NCBI RefSeq assembly: GCF_030020805.1
Contig: NZ_CP125098.1
Span: forward strand, 1,902,001-1,966,000
DNA from: Paenibacillus sp. RC67
GTDB lineage: Bacteria > Bacillota > Bacilli > Paenibacillales > NBRC-103111
Direction of reading: 5' to 3'
DNA length: 64,000 nucleotides
The notes under the pieces are model-generated. The model worked only from the letters and a program-made list of their open reading frames with translations, was not told the DNA's origin and ran no database searches. The position numbers were made by a program, and so were the translations under genes. This document shows, piece after piece, positions 34,968-44,219 of the stretch (position 1 is its first letter; the number at the start of each line of letters is the position of its first letter).

Positions 34968-36446
34968 ATGTCATTAATAAATGTTACAAACCTGACGTTT
35001 GCCTATGAAGGAAGTTACGATAACATTTTTGAAAATGTAAATTTCCAAATCGATTCCGATTGGAAATTGGGATTTACAGGAAGGAACGGTAGAGGTAAGA
35101 CAACATTTCTCAATTTGTTGCTTGGTAAATATGAATACAGTGGAAATATTTCTGCCCATGTGGGTTTTGAATATTTCCCTTTCCCTGTAGACAATAAAGA
35201 AAAAAATACGCTTGATGTCATCAACGACATATTTCCAGACTATGTTCACTGGCAATTAGTGCGTGAGCTTTCATTATTAAAGGTTTCTGAGGATGTTTTA
35301 TATCGGCCATTTGATTCATTGTCTAACGGAGAGCAAACGAAAGTTTTACTGGCTACTTTATTTATTAAAGAAAATAGTTTCCTGTTAATTGATGAACCAA
35401 CCAATCATCTTGACATACATGCAAGAAAACTGGTCAGTGATTATCTCAAGTCTAAAAGCGGATTTATATTGGTGTCTCACGACAGATCTTTTCTTGATAA
35501 CTGTGTAGATCACGTACTTTCAATTAATAAGACCAACATCGAAATACAAAAAGGTAATTTTTCAAGTTGGTGGGAAAATAAATTGAGGCAAGATCACTTT
35601 GAGCTTGCAGAGAACGAAAAACTTAGAAAAGACATTAAACGTTTGTCAGATTCCGCTAAAAGGACGGGCAACTGGTCACACGAAGTGGAAAAAACAAAAA
35701 ACGGAACAAGAAATTCCGGTTCTAAGGTAGATAAAGGATATATTGGCCACAAAGCTGCTAAAATGATGAAACGTTCTAAAGCTATTGAACAAAGACAGCA
35801 ATCGGCTATTAATGAAAAGTCTAAACTCCTAAAAAATATCGAAAGCTCAGACAACTTAGAGATTTCACAGCTTGATTTTCATAAAAATCAACTTGCTGAA
35901 CTTGATCAGATTTCCATTTATTACGGTGAGAAAATCATTTGTGAAGATGTAACTTTTACGATAGAGCATGGTGAGCGAATTGCTCTTTCCGGTAAAAACG
36001 GTTCAGGAAAATCAAGTATCATCAAACTGATTTGTGGTGAGGATATTAACTATACAGGTACCTTCGGGAAGGACAGCCAGTTGAAAATATCCTATGTCTC
36101 ACAGGATACATCCCATCTTCAAGGTAATTTATCAGACTATGCTGCAAACAGTGGGTTGGATGAAAGCCTTTTTAAATCGATATTAATAAAACTTGATGTT
36201 TCCAGAAGTCAATTTGAGAAGGATATTTCATCGTTTAGTGCAGGACAAAAGAAAAAGGTATTGATTGCTAAAAGTCTTAGTGAGATTGCTCATTTGCATA
36301 TTTGGGATGAGCCGCTTAATTTTATTGATATTATTTCTCGCATGCAAATTGAAGAGTTGCTGCTAGAATACTCACCAACCATTCTTTTTGTCGAGCATGA
36401 TAGGGAATTCTGTGAACATGTTGCAACAAAGATCATTGAGCTCTGA
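34968..36446 (+). CDS. ABC-F ribosome-protection protein, Lsa/Vga type
   Basis: Soluble twin-ATPase, 492 aa, without membrane spans. It binds the ribosomal E site and displaces antibiotics of the lincosamide, streptogramin A and pleuromutilin group. NBD1 has Walker A GRNGRGKTTFLNLL near 38, signature LSNGEQTKVLLATLF and Walker B FLLIDEPTNHLD. An interdomain linker rich in Lys and Glu follows (about 200-290). NBD2 has GKNGSGKSSIIKLICG, SSFSAGQKKKVLIAKSL and HIWDEPLNFID. Length and motifs match Lsa. AGGAGG precedes ATG 34968. Spectrum is inferred from the family. Confidence 0.88.
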   Translation: MSLINVTNLTFAYEGSYDNIFENVNFQIDSDWKLGFTGRNGRGKTTFLNLLLGKYEYSGNISAHVGFEYFPFPVDNKEKNTLDVINDIFPDYVHWQLVRELSLLKVSEDVLYRPFDSLSNGEQTKVLLATLFIKENSFLLIDEPTNHLDIHARKLVSDYLKSKSGFILVSHDRSFLDNCVDHVLSINKTNIEIQKGNFSSWWENKLRQDHFELAENEKLRKDIKRLSDSAKRTGNWSHEVEKTKNGTRNSGSKVDKGYIGHKAAKMMKRSKAIEQRQQSAINEKSKLLKNIESSDNLEISQLDFHKNQLAELDQISIYYGEKIICEDVTFTIEHGERIALSGKNGSGKSSIIKLICGEDINYTGTFGKDSQLKISYVSQDTSHLQGNLSDYAANSGLDESLFKSILIKLDVSRSQFEKDISSFSAGQKKKVLIAKSLSEIAHLHIWDEPLNFIDIISRMQIEELLLEYSPTILFVEHDREFCEHVATKIIEL

Positions 36447-36461
36447 TGTTGCTTCTAACAT

Positions 36462-36496
36462 GAAAGCTGCCATACATTGGCGGCTTGTCCTTTTTT
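36462..36496 (+). terminator. Terminator after the ABC-F gene
   Basis: AAGCTGCC and GGCGGCTT pair around ATACATT, followed by GTCCTTTTTTG. Confidence 0.7.
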
Positions 36497-36502
36497 GAGC
36501 AT

Positions 36503-36532
36503 TTGACGAATAAATGATTCGTTTGTTACAAT
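36503..36532 (+). promoter_or_regulatory. Promoter of the acetyltransferase gene
   Basis: TTGACG (36503-36508), 18 bp, TACAAT (36527-36532). Confidence 0.65.
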
Positions 36533-36563
36533 GTCCCCATCAAATTGGATAAGGATGAGGGCG

Positions 36564-36617
36564 ATGGTTCGTCGTTTGAAACGGTTTAAGAATGTTGCTA
36601 TTGCATTAAGCTTCTAA
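36564..36617 (+). CDS. Leader peptide of the acetyltransferase gene (17 aa)
   Basis: MVRRLKRFKNVAIALSF, a very basic start with a hydrophobic end. A strong AAGGATGAGGG lies upstream. The stop codon falls inside the 5' arm of the hairpin that precedes the resistance gene, the layout of cat and erm leader peptides. Confidence 0.75.
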   Translation: MVRRLKRFKNVAIALSF

Positions 36618-36646
36618 GTGAAAATTATATTACTTAGAAGCGAGGG
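36610..36646 (+). promoter_or_regulatory. Translational attenuator hairpin
   Basis: GCTTCTAAGT (36610-36619) pairs perfectly with ACTTAGAAGC (36632-36641). The ribosome-binding site GAGGG (36642-36646) directly abuts the stem. A ribosome stalled near the end of the leader peptide would open the stem and free the site. Confidence 0.75.
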
Positions 36647-36652
36647 AAAAGA

Positions 36653-37324
36653 ATGAAACAACATCGGTTTAACCACTGGTCTGAAATTAAGTATCTTAAG
36701 GATATTGTCACCAACCCCATGATTGAGGTAGGGGATTACTCCTACTACTCTGGTTATTACGATAATCATGATTTTGAAGATGGATGCGTTAGATACCTTT
36801 GGGGAGATGAAAAATCAAAAAAGTTATTTGACCCCATCAAAGACTATGGTTGGCATTTAGATAAATTGATTATAGGAAATTACGTATGCATTGCAAGTGG
36901 TGTCATTATATTAATGGGTGGAAACCACAATCATCATCCTGAATGGATTACTGTGTATCCGTTTGTGGAGCAGATTGAAACCTCTTACGAACCAAAAGGG
37001 GATACAATCATCGAAAGTGATGCCTGGATTGGTATGAACGCAATGATTATGCCCGGTGTGAAAATAGGTGAAGGCGCCATTGTTGCGGCAGGATCGGTTG
37101 TTGCAAAAGATGTCCCACCCTATACGATAGTAGGCGGCAATCCTGCTAAAGAGATAAAGAAACGCTTTTCAGACAAAGAAATCGAAATGTTAAAGGAGAT
37201 GCGTTGGTTCGATTGGGAACGTGAGCAAATTGAACGAGCCAGTCACATCTTATCAAGTTCTTCTATTAATCAATTATATGACTTTTATCAGAGGGAAATA
37301 AGACTATTGGATCACCTCATTTAA
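36653..37324 (+). CDS. Type B (xenobiotic) acetyltransferase, CatB/Vat superfamily
   Basis: Left-handed beta-helix (hexapeptide) acetyltransferase, 223 aa, which would inactivate chloramphenicol or streptogramin A using acetyl-CoA. Motifs: IEVGDYSYYSGYYDNHDFED near residue 25, LIIGNYVCIASGVI, GGNHNHHPEW carrying the catalytic-type His, DAWIGMNAMIMPGVKIGEGA and YTIVGGNPAKEIKKRF. The YYSGYY and RYL stretches look more like CatB than Vat. It sits beside an ABC-F gene and has its own drug-type attenuator. Confidence 0.85.
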   Translation: MKQHRFNHWSEIKYLKDIVTNPMIEVGDYSYYSGYYDNHDFEDGCVRYLWGDEKSKKLFDPIKDYGWHLDKLIIGNYVCIASGVIILMGGNHNHHPEWITVYPFVEQIETSYEPKGDTIIESDAWIGMNAMIMPGVKIGEGAIVAAGSVVAKDVPPYTIVGGNPAKEIKKRFSDKEIEMLKEMRWFDWEREQIERASHILSSSSINQLYDFYQREIRLLDHLI

Positions 37325-37342
37325 TAATAACGAGTCGAATGA

Positions 37343-37383
37343 AAGGAGCAGATTGCTTAAGTGCATCTGCTCCTTATTTTTAA
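37343..37383. terminator. Terminator after the acetyltransferase gene
   Basis: GGAGCAGAT and ATCTGCTCC pair around TGCTTAAGTGC, followed by TTATTTTTA. It can also serve the convergent reductase gene. Confidence 0.8.
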
Positions 37384-37407
37384 CATCAAATGGTTAAATA
37401 GCGATTG

Positions 37408-38508
<1,101 letters not shown>

Positions 38509-38631
38509 ATGAACGATAAATTAACCTCGCATCTCGCTGTGGGATTCGACAAAGCCAAAGAAACATATGTGGCATGCTACGAAATTTTGAGGCATCGTGG
38601 GGTCAAAACGGCATCTTTCATTTTCGAATAA
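38509..38631 (+). CDS. Short unrecognised ORF (40 aa)
   Basis: Reads MNDKLTSHLAVGFDKAKETY followed by VACYEILRHRG. It vaguely recalls the start of IS110 transposases (VG-x-D-x-AK) but lacks the rest, and the ribosome-binding site is weak. It may be a remnant or chance. Confidence 0.2.
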   Translation: MNDKLTSHLAVGFDKAKETYVACYEILRHRGVKTASFIFE

Positions 38632-38690
38632 CAATGGACAGGGAGCAGAACAGATGGAAAGCAACCTGGAAAATAAAGGAGGTAGTCATT

Positions 38691-39374
38691 TTGAAATCGC
38701 AAGTAGACGTTGCTGTATTAAATAATATAATTTGGTGTGGAATTGTATGTGATACACACGAAATTGCTCAAACGTCAAAAGGACATGTATGGGGTTTGCT
38801 GTCTAAAGCGCCAATTTTTTACCCCGATATCATTACGTTAAACAGAAATGTCACTATTGAAGATGTAAAGGACTTCATAGGAACCAGAGAAATTACTAGT
38901 ATAAAAGACAGTTACGCAAATCTTGACATGTCATCTTTTGGATTCAAGATACTATTGGAGGCTGAATGGATCTATCATGCGCCTGTTACTGATGTAGAAC
39001 TTATTCATACCTCGTGGCGTGTGATAACAACGGAAAAAGATTTGTTACAATGGACGTTCGCCAATGGCACGGAAAATGTGATTAAATCAAATCTATTACA
39101 ACAAAAAAATGTAAAAATGTTTATACGCGAGCACAATGGTGAAATATCCGGATTTATTGCTAACTTGGGTGCCAACGCAGTCGGAATATCCAATGTCTTT
39201 TCAGCAGATAATGCGATAGAAAGCCTGTGGATAGATATTACAAAAATAGTTTCGACTGAATTTCCTGGGTTACCGATGGTAGGATATGAACAAAGCTATG
39301 ATCTCACAGCAGCCCTCTTATCTGGATGGACATCGGTTGGACCACTCCGTGTATGGATTAAAGAGAAGCATTGA
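38691..39374 (+). CDS. GNAT-like acetyltransferase domain protein (227 aa)
   Basis: TTG 38691 is chosen because AAAGGAGGTAGTC lies directly upstream; the frame is open from 38574. The C-terminal half (MFIREHNGEISGFIANLGAN, then PMVGYEQSYDLTAALLSGWT) resembles GNAT folds, while the N-terminal half is not recognised. Codon use is AT-rich like the neighbouring resistance genes. Substrate unknown. Confidence 0.6.
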   Translation: MKSQVDVAVLNNIIWCGIVCDTHEIAQTSKGHVWGLLSKAPIFYPDIITLNRNVTIEDVKDFIGTREITSIKDSYANLDMSSFGFKILLEAEWIYHAPVTDVELIHTSWRVITTEKDLLQWTFANGTENVIKSNLLQQKNVKMFIREHNGEISGFIANLGANAVGISNVFSADNAIESLWIDITKIVSTEFPGLPMVGYEQSYDLTAALLSGWTSVGPLRVWIKEKH

Positions 39375-39538
39375 TTAGAGCACAGCCGTGCAGATCCTGT
39401 AAAGTCTAAAATCGCTATTAATCAGGTTGCCAAGCTTGTTTAGTCAGCCATTTTTGCTGCATCCCCCAAAATCTGCACGCTTTACCACAGCTTTAAAAAC
39501 TGCGGAACAATGCTTCACATAAGAAACCGAATTTGCTC

Positions 39539-39859
39539 CTAATTGAGAGTTTTCCAATCTCGCCAATCTCTAGGTTCATTCACTTCGTATATATCGTTAC
39601 TTCGGTTTACAAATTTGTGAATAAAAAGTTCCCTACGTATTGTAGCGTAGTCTTCATTCAGTGGCTTAATGAATTCATTTATTTCTTTTTCTGTGTACTT
39701 TTTTTGGGCATCAAGCAGGTTTACAAGATGCTCGAGTACTATTAACCTTTTTTTCAATTGTGACGGAAGATGCTTTATGCTACCTTGCTCGGTGAAAAAA
39801 TTTCGAAGCACAGATTTCCTCAGCTTTTCGTTTTTGGATAGTGTAATTTGTTCCGTCAT
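39539..39859 (-). CDS. DUF2087-domain protein (106 aa)
   Basis: The stretch KHLPSQLKKRLIVLEHLVNL with EKEINEFI and DYATIRRELFIHKFVNRSND is typical of DUF2087, which often occurs fused to ArsR-type HTH regulators. Here only the DUF2087 part is present. AAGGAGGG precedes ATG 39859. A consensus promoter and a 22-bp palindrome lie just upstream, suggesting tight repression, possibly by itself. Confidence 0.78.
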   Translation of the reverse strand: MTEQITLSKNEKLRKSVLRNFFTEQGSIKHLPSQLKKRLIVLEHLVNLLDAQKKYTEKEINEFIKPLNEDYATIRRELFIHKFVNRSNDIYEVNEPRDWRDWKTLN

Positions 39860-39872
39860 AATGCCCTCCTTA

Positions 39873-39924
39873 TAATTAGATTATAATCTAATTAGATAAT
39901 AGTCTAATTATATTTTAGTGTCAA
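39873..39924 (-). promoter_or_regulatory. Promoter with palindromic operator for the DUF2087 gene
   Basis: On the minus strand TTGACA (39919-39924), 17 bp, TATTAT (39896-39901). Just downstream lies a perfect 22-bp palindrome (39873-39894) built from TAATTAGA and TCTAATTA half-sites, with another TAATTAGAC half-site in the spacer. Confidence 0.75.
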
Positions 39925-40076
39925 TAAATCTACCTGTACTGTAGTGAAATGCTTTCAAGAACGTTTTATTACTTACCTCCGGGTTACTAAATGCAGTTAA
40001 CGACACTTATTGTAATTCTACCCAATTATTTAATATGATGTAGGATATATCATTAACATAGGGCGGAGTGATCACT

Positions 40077-41282
40077 TTGGCTAACGATAAGGCAAATTAT
40101 CGAATCCCGCTTTTTTGCGCCGTGACCCTGCTATTCTGGTTTTCCATGTATACGTGCGTTCCGATTTTGGCCTCGTATGTGGAATATCTAGGCGCTTCCC
40201 ACCAAATGGCAGGCTTTATTGTTGGCATGTACGGGCTTAGCCAGATGCTGTTGCGGATTCCCGTAGGTGTGCTTTCCGACCGCTATCACAAGCGCAAATT
40301 GTTTATCGTGTTCGGCCTGCTGTTCTCCGTATTGGCCGGACTAGGCATTTTGATCACGCAGGAGATCACCTGGATTCTGATCCTGAGGGCGCTTGCGGGC
40401 GCGGCGGCAGCCACCTGGGTCGATTTCACTATTTTGTTCGTAAGCTACTACAAGAAAGAAGAAACTACCCAAGCGCTGGGAACACTGTCCTTTTACAATT
40501 CGTTAGGACAGATGCTCGGCATTCTTCTCGGCGGATGGTTCGCGGACCGGTTTGGGTGGGAGTCCTCGTTTCTCATCGGTGCGGCGGTAGGGGCGGTAGG
40601 GCTCATTGGCGCATTGTATCTGGTTGAAAAGGTGGATAAGCACGCACAAAAAATTACGTTCGAGGGTGTTCTAGAGGTTGCAAAGGACCGGACCCTACTT
40701 ACCGTTTCATTCTTATCCATTCTTTTTCAGGTGCTGACCTTCGCCACTGTGTTCGGCTTCACGCCAGTGTTCGCCCAGTCGCTAGGAGCCACTAAGCTGG
40801 ATATGGGGTTGCTGACCTTCTGTTCCACGTTCCCTACCGCGTTAGCCGCCTGGTTCGGGGGAAGGCATCTGGCGCAAAAACTGGGAGAGAGGAACACAAT
40901 CATTGTCGGTTTTATCATCAGCGGGGTTTTTACTGTGGCCATCCCTTTCACTCCGTCGCTCTGGGTGCTTATGCTGACGCAAGCTTTGGCCGGATTCGGA
41001 AGAGGCTTTACTTCTCCTGTGCTGATGTCCTTGAGCATTAAGCATATGGATACCGGAAAACGGGCGACGGCGATGGGCTTCTATCAGGCGATTTACGGCT
41101 TCGGGATGTTCGGAGGCCCCTTATTCATGGGAGTTGCTGGAGATTGGCTATCCTTGGAGGATGGCTTCCTGATGGTCGGCGTTCTCGGCTGCGTCACTTC
41201 CGTACTGGCTTACCTACTGTTGAGCAGGGTGGGGGCCGGAACGTCTGCACCTCACCGCACGCCTGGTACACTGACGAAATGA
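40077..41282 (+). CDS. MFS transporter
   Basis: Twelve-span major-facilitator permease, 401 aa. Motif A is GVLSDRYHKRKLF near residue 65; a second copy (GRHLAQKLGERNT) opens the C-terminal half. The RALAGAAAATWVDFTILFVS region resembles efflux-type MFS. TTG 40077 is preferred with GGAG 8 nt upstream; GTG 40068 is in frame but overlaps the site. Substrate unknown. Confidence 0.88.
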   Translation: MANDKANYRIPLFCAVTLLFWFSMYTCVPILASYVEYLGASHQMAGFIVGMYGLSQMLLRIPVGVLSDRYHKRKLFIVFGLLFSVLAGLGILITQEITWILILRALAGAAAATWVDFTILFVSYYKKEETTQALGTLSFYNSLGQMLGILLGGWFADRFGWESSFLIGAAVGAVGLIGALYLVEKVDKHAQKITFEGVLEVAKDRTLLTVSFLSILFQVLTFATVFGFTPVFAQSLGATKLDMGLLTFCSTFPTALAAWFGGRHLAQKLGERNTIIVGFIISGVFTVAIPFTPSLWVLMLTQALAGFGRGFTSPVLMSLSIKHMDTGKRATAMGFYQAIYGFGMFGGPLFMGVAGDWLSLEDGFLMVGVLGCVTSVLAYLLLSRVGAGTSAPHRTPGTLTK

Positions 41283-41287
41283 TCAAA

Positions 41288-41336
41288 GAGCGTAACTACA
41301 GGAGCAGTCCCGACCTGTAGTTACGCTTTTTTTTAC
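41288..41336 (+). terminator. Strong terminator after the MFS gene
   Basis: AGCGTAACTACAGG and CCTGTAGTTACGCT form a 14-bp perfect stem followed by TTTTTTTT. Confidence 0.93.
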
Positions 41337-41401
41337 CTTGCTTATCGATTGTTTGATAGATGTGGAAATCATTGCCCCATCAGCGAGAGGCTATTTATTA
41401 T

Positions 41402-42367
41402 TCAGGAGGCGCTGTAATTGTTGAAATAGTGCACTCCGTCGTGAGCGGTATCACCCGGTTCTGTTCGTCGATTGGTGTTGAACCAGAGTTTATCCCCGTT
41501 GGCGATTCCAACGCCCTCTATCTCAAAAAGGTCAGGGTATGCAGAGGACGTAATGCGGAATGACAGATTAGCATCTGCATTTATTGTACCCGAGGCAGCA
41601 GATATATTACGATAAACAAGTACAATGCTGATGTTTTTATATGTCAGGGGAACATATAGGGTATCGTTATAATAACCGAAACCTTGGAATGCATAAGAGG
41701 TGATGTTAGGTACGGTACTTCCGTTGACCAGTGCATCTTCAATATTTAGGGAAAATCCATTAGTTACATTAATTGTACCGCTGTTGGCGGCCAACGGCAG
41801 TGAACCCTTGTATAAGGTTCGTCCGGATTTGAAGAGAAAGTATAGGTTGTTAGCGTCTTTGCTTGTAATTTTCACACCCGACATTGACTTGTCTACACCC
41901 TCGTATTTGATTGTATAGCTACCCACTTTGTAATACGTCGTTCCTACATATTTCAGTTTAACGAGACTCATATTGCCGGCGTTCATGGTGACGACGAACA
42001 TATAATAATCTCCGTCGATTGTGCTGAGCACCACATCGTTGGCATGGCCGAGGTAGGTAGCGTAGGTTGTTCCATTATCCCCGTTGGTCATAAGCGTAGT
42101 CGTTCCGTCGCTCATTTTGGTACGGTAAATGACTGCCTTAGTATTGTCACTGTTAATTTTTACAGAGTAGACATAGGTAGATCCCACGGCAAATCCCTGT
42201 GCTGCGTAAGAATCATTTGCATTGTTGAGCGTTGCGACGTCGGAGTAGGTGTTGTAATATGCTGCGCTGGCTGTGAGGGGCATCAACATCGCTATGCAGA
42301 GGAGAAAGACCACAAATAGGGTAAAATGTTTCATCGTTCCCATACCTCTTGTAAACATACTCTTCAT
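41402..42367 (-). CDS. Secreted protein, helveticin J-like
   Basis: A 321-aa exported protein. The signal peptide (MKHFTLFVVFLLCIAMLMPL) ends at TASA, and the mature part is predicted to be mostly beta strands, possibly a beta-propeller. The pattern QGFAVGSTYVYSVKI...TKAVIYRT and the closing DTAHDGVHYF recall helveticin J-family class III bacteriocins. The similarity is by eye only, so activity is unknown. GGAGG lies 8 nt before ATG 42367. It lies upstream of nothing related; a PL7 fragment is 295 bp away on the same strand. Confidence 0.55.
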   Translation of the reverse strand: MKSMFTRGMGTMKHFTLFVVFLLCIAMLMPLTASAAYYNTYSDVATLNNANDSYAAQGFAVGSTYVYSVKINSDNTKAVIYRTKMSDGTTTLMTNGDNGTTYATYLGHANDVVLSTIDGDYYMFVVTMNAGNMSLVKLKYVGTTYYKVGSYTIKYEGVDKSMSGVKITSKDANNLYFLFKSGRTLYKGSLPLAANSGTINVTNGFSLNIEDALVNGSTVPNITSYAFQGFGYYNDTLYVPLTYKNISIVLVYRNISAASGTINADANLSFRITSSAYPDLFEIEGVGIANGDKLWFNTNRRTEPGDTAHDGVHYFNNYSAS

Positions 42368-42601
42368 ACACTATACCTCCATAACATTATTTTGTAACAA
42401 TATATATTAACCTGAATCCGTGATCATTCAATAAATTCAGACCTAAAAGTCATCATAGGGTCTTGTCATTTTGTATAACTTGGATCACTCGGATAACTTC
42501 TCAAGAAAATCACTGTGCGAATTCGGCTTAGAAATACCTGGGTTCTTAAACAAGTTGGAGTAGGATTGCTCCTGCGGCTATTTGAGGTAATCGAGGAGCA
42601 T

Positions 42602-42646
42602 TAACAACCAAAACCCCACGTTTTCACGTGAGGTTTTGGTTGTTAT
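42602..42646. terminator. Long hairpin after the PL7 fragment
   Basis: AACAACCAAAACC and GGTTTTGGTTGTT form a perfect stem, with an inner CACGT/ACGTG helix. The rest of 42368-42662 shows nothing else. Confidence 0.7.
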
Positions 42647-42662
42647 GTGTTCATTATATAGT

Positions 42663-42959
42663 TTACTTGTGTACTACGCTGACGGAATAAAGCTCAACAA
42701 TGGTATAGAGTGTAGTGCTCACTGAACCAGATGTTGCAGTTTGATCGTAATTGCCTGTCTTGAAGTAGAATGTTTTTCCGGAAAAGCTTGGTTGTTTTGA
42801 AAATACCTGCGAGCCATTGATTTTAACGGTCGCTACGCCACCTGAAAGAGACATCTCATAAGTGAATTTTTTACCCAGAGCAGCTTTAGTACTTAAATCT
42901 GTGTAGGTACCGGCTCCTTTTGCTTCTTCATATAATAATACAAAGGGGATTATTCCCAT
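42663..42959 (-). pseudogene. C-terminal fragment of a PL7 alginate lyase-type protein
   Basis: The open stretch contains KKFTYEMSLSGGVATVKING and GKTFYFKTGNYDQTATSG, typical of the last strands of polysaccharide lyase family 7, including the YFKxGxYxQ motif with its catalytic Tyr. The first half of the jelly roll (with the RTELR and QIH motifs) is missing upstream, where sequence gives way at about 42950 to the terminator of the next gene. It is a 5'-deleted remnant. Confidence 0.7.
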
Positions 42960-42994
42960 TACAAATGGCAGTGGATAGAGGAAGAGTTATCGGT

Positions 42995-43040
42995 GAATAA
43001 AACGCGGCAGCTCAGGCTGTTTTTGGCCGAAGGCTGCCGC
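42995..43040 (-). terminator. Terminator after the conserved small protein gene
   Basis: On the minus strand GCGGCAGC and GCTGCCGC pair, followed by GTTTTATT. Confidence 0.7.
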
Positions 43041-43061
43041 TGTAGATTTGAGGATTTGGAC

Positions 43062-43361
43062 TCATATTCCAAAACGGCGGATGTGTTCCCAGAGCTGTTC
43101 TTGAACCAATATGTCCTTTTGCTTGCTCCCAATTAAATCATAGTGGGGATATTCGGCACGATGATGAATATAATCCGGATTGAGCCCGTTCTTTATGCAC
43201 CAATCCCGCAAAAGCGACAAATTAGAGCAGCCAACTTTCGTCACTGTCTTGATTCCGGGGAAGCGGGGCTCGTACCAATAATGGGTTAAAAATGCGATGT
43301 GGCCTTGAGCCACTTGTTTCTTCCATTCGTTTAATTCGTGTCGTGCAATACCAAAAGCCAT
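43062..43361 (-). CDS. Conserved small hypothetical protein (99 aa)
   Basis: Opens MAFGIARHELNEWKKQVAQG, then IAFLTHYWYEPRFPGIKTVT and YPHYDLIGSKQKDILVQEQL. This pattern is familiar from Bacillales proteins of unknown function. It is mostly alpha/beta with several conserved His. GAGGTGG precedes ATG 43361. No function known. Confidence 0.72.
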   Translation of the reverse strand: MAFGIARHELNEWKKQVAQGHIAFLTHYWYEPRFPGIKTVTKVGCSNLSLLRDWCIKNGLNPDYIHHRAEYPHYDLIGSKQKDILVQEQLWEHIRRFGI

Positions 43362-43407
43362 GGCTTATCCACCTCGCTGGCAAGATGTTCATTTGTATGT
43401 TGGGTAT

Positions 43408-44061
43408 CTAACGGGTTCGTTTGCCGGAGCGTTCTTGAATCCGTTGAAACAACCAGATAAAAAGGGTAAGGAGCGATCCGCTAGCCAAATAGCCTCCTAT
43501 AACGTCGCTAGGATAGTGTACGCCCAAATAGATTCGGCTTATCCCTATCATTCCGATCATGACAACGCTGCAGAACAGTAATAGGACCCTCCCCCATCTA
43601 GTAGGAATATGCCGCCAGATGAGAAAGGAGAGCGCGCCGTAGAGAGTGAATGCAGCCATGGAGTGACCGCTCGGAAAGCTGTAACCTGTCGCTTCCGCGA
43701 TACGATGGATCGTAGGGCGTGCTCGATGAAACATCAGCTTCAGTAGTTCGTTTAGCAGCCAGGAGCTTAGCAGGATGCCAAGGAAAAAGAATAATTCTCT
43801 GCGATGTCCCAGCACTTTGTATAAAAAAACAGAGATGACGATGGTTAGAATGGCCGCCGGAGTTCCGGCTCCGATGAAGCTGAACGTTTTCATGATGGAT
43901 GTATGAACCGGTGATTCGAGTCCTTGAATGAACGATATGATGGTTCGGTCAAATGCCGAGATGCTTTGCTCGCTTATGAGCATAGCAACCAAGCCGAACC
44001 CCACAGCGCATAACAGACAGATGAGAAGGGCGCGCGCCAGCAGCCATTGGAGTAGTCTCAA
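43408..44061 (-). CDS. PAP2-family membrane phosphatase
   Basis: Integral membrane phosphatase, 217 aa with about six spans. Likely acts on lipid phosphates such as undecaprenyl pyrophosphate or phosphatidylglycerol phosphate outside the membrane. The three family motifs are present: KLMFHRARP near residue 110, YSFPSGHS near 128 and SRIYLGVHYPSD near 177. TTG 44061 follows AGGAGGC. Confidence 0.9.
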   Translation of the reverse strand: MRLLQWLLARALLICLLCAVGFGLVAMLISEQSISAFDRTIISFIQGLESPVHTSIMKTFSFIGAGTPAAILTIVISVFLYKVLGHRRELFFFLGILLSSWLLNELLKLMFHRARPTIHRIAEATGYSFPSGHSMAAFTLYGALSFLIWRHIPTRWGRVLLLFCSVVMIGMIGISRIYLGVHYPSDVIGGYLASGSLLTLFIWLFQRIQERSGKRTR

Positions 44062-44219
44062 GATTAATGCCTCCTGCTAAGGGTCAATTGTTCTTCTATT
44101 ATGCATGACTAGCAAGTTTTTAGCCAATCTCTGCCTCTTTTTTGTTGTTAGTGTATTCATTTTATGTGAAAATAATTGGTAATCATACATAATCTGGTTA
44201 TTTGAGGGGGTGGCTTCAT

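Noticed and set aside
38509-38631. IS110-type transposase fragment
   Set aside because: Only a vague VGxDxAK-like phrase is visible; no other transposase segment follows.
43360-43581. Plus-strand ORF over the PAP2 gene
   Set aside because: It is antisense to a gene with all three PAP2 motifs and ignores codon bias.
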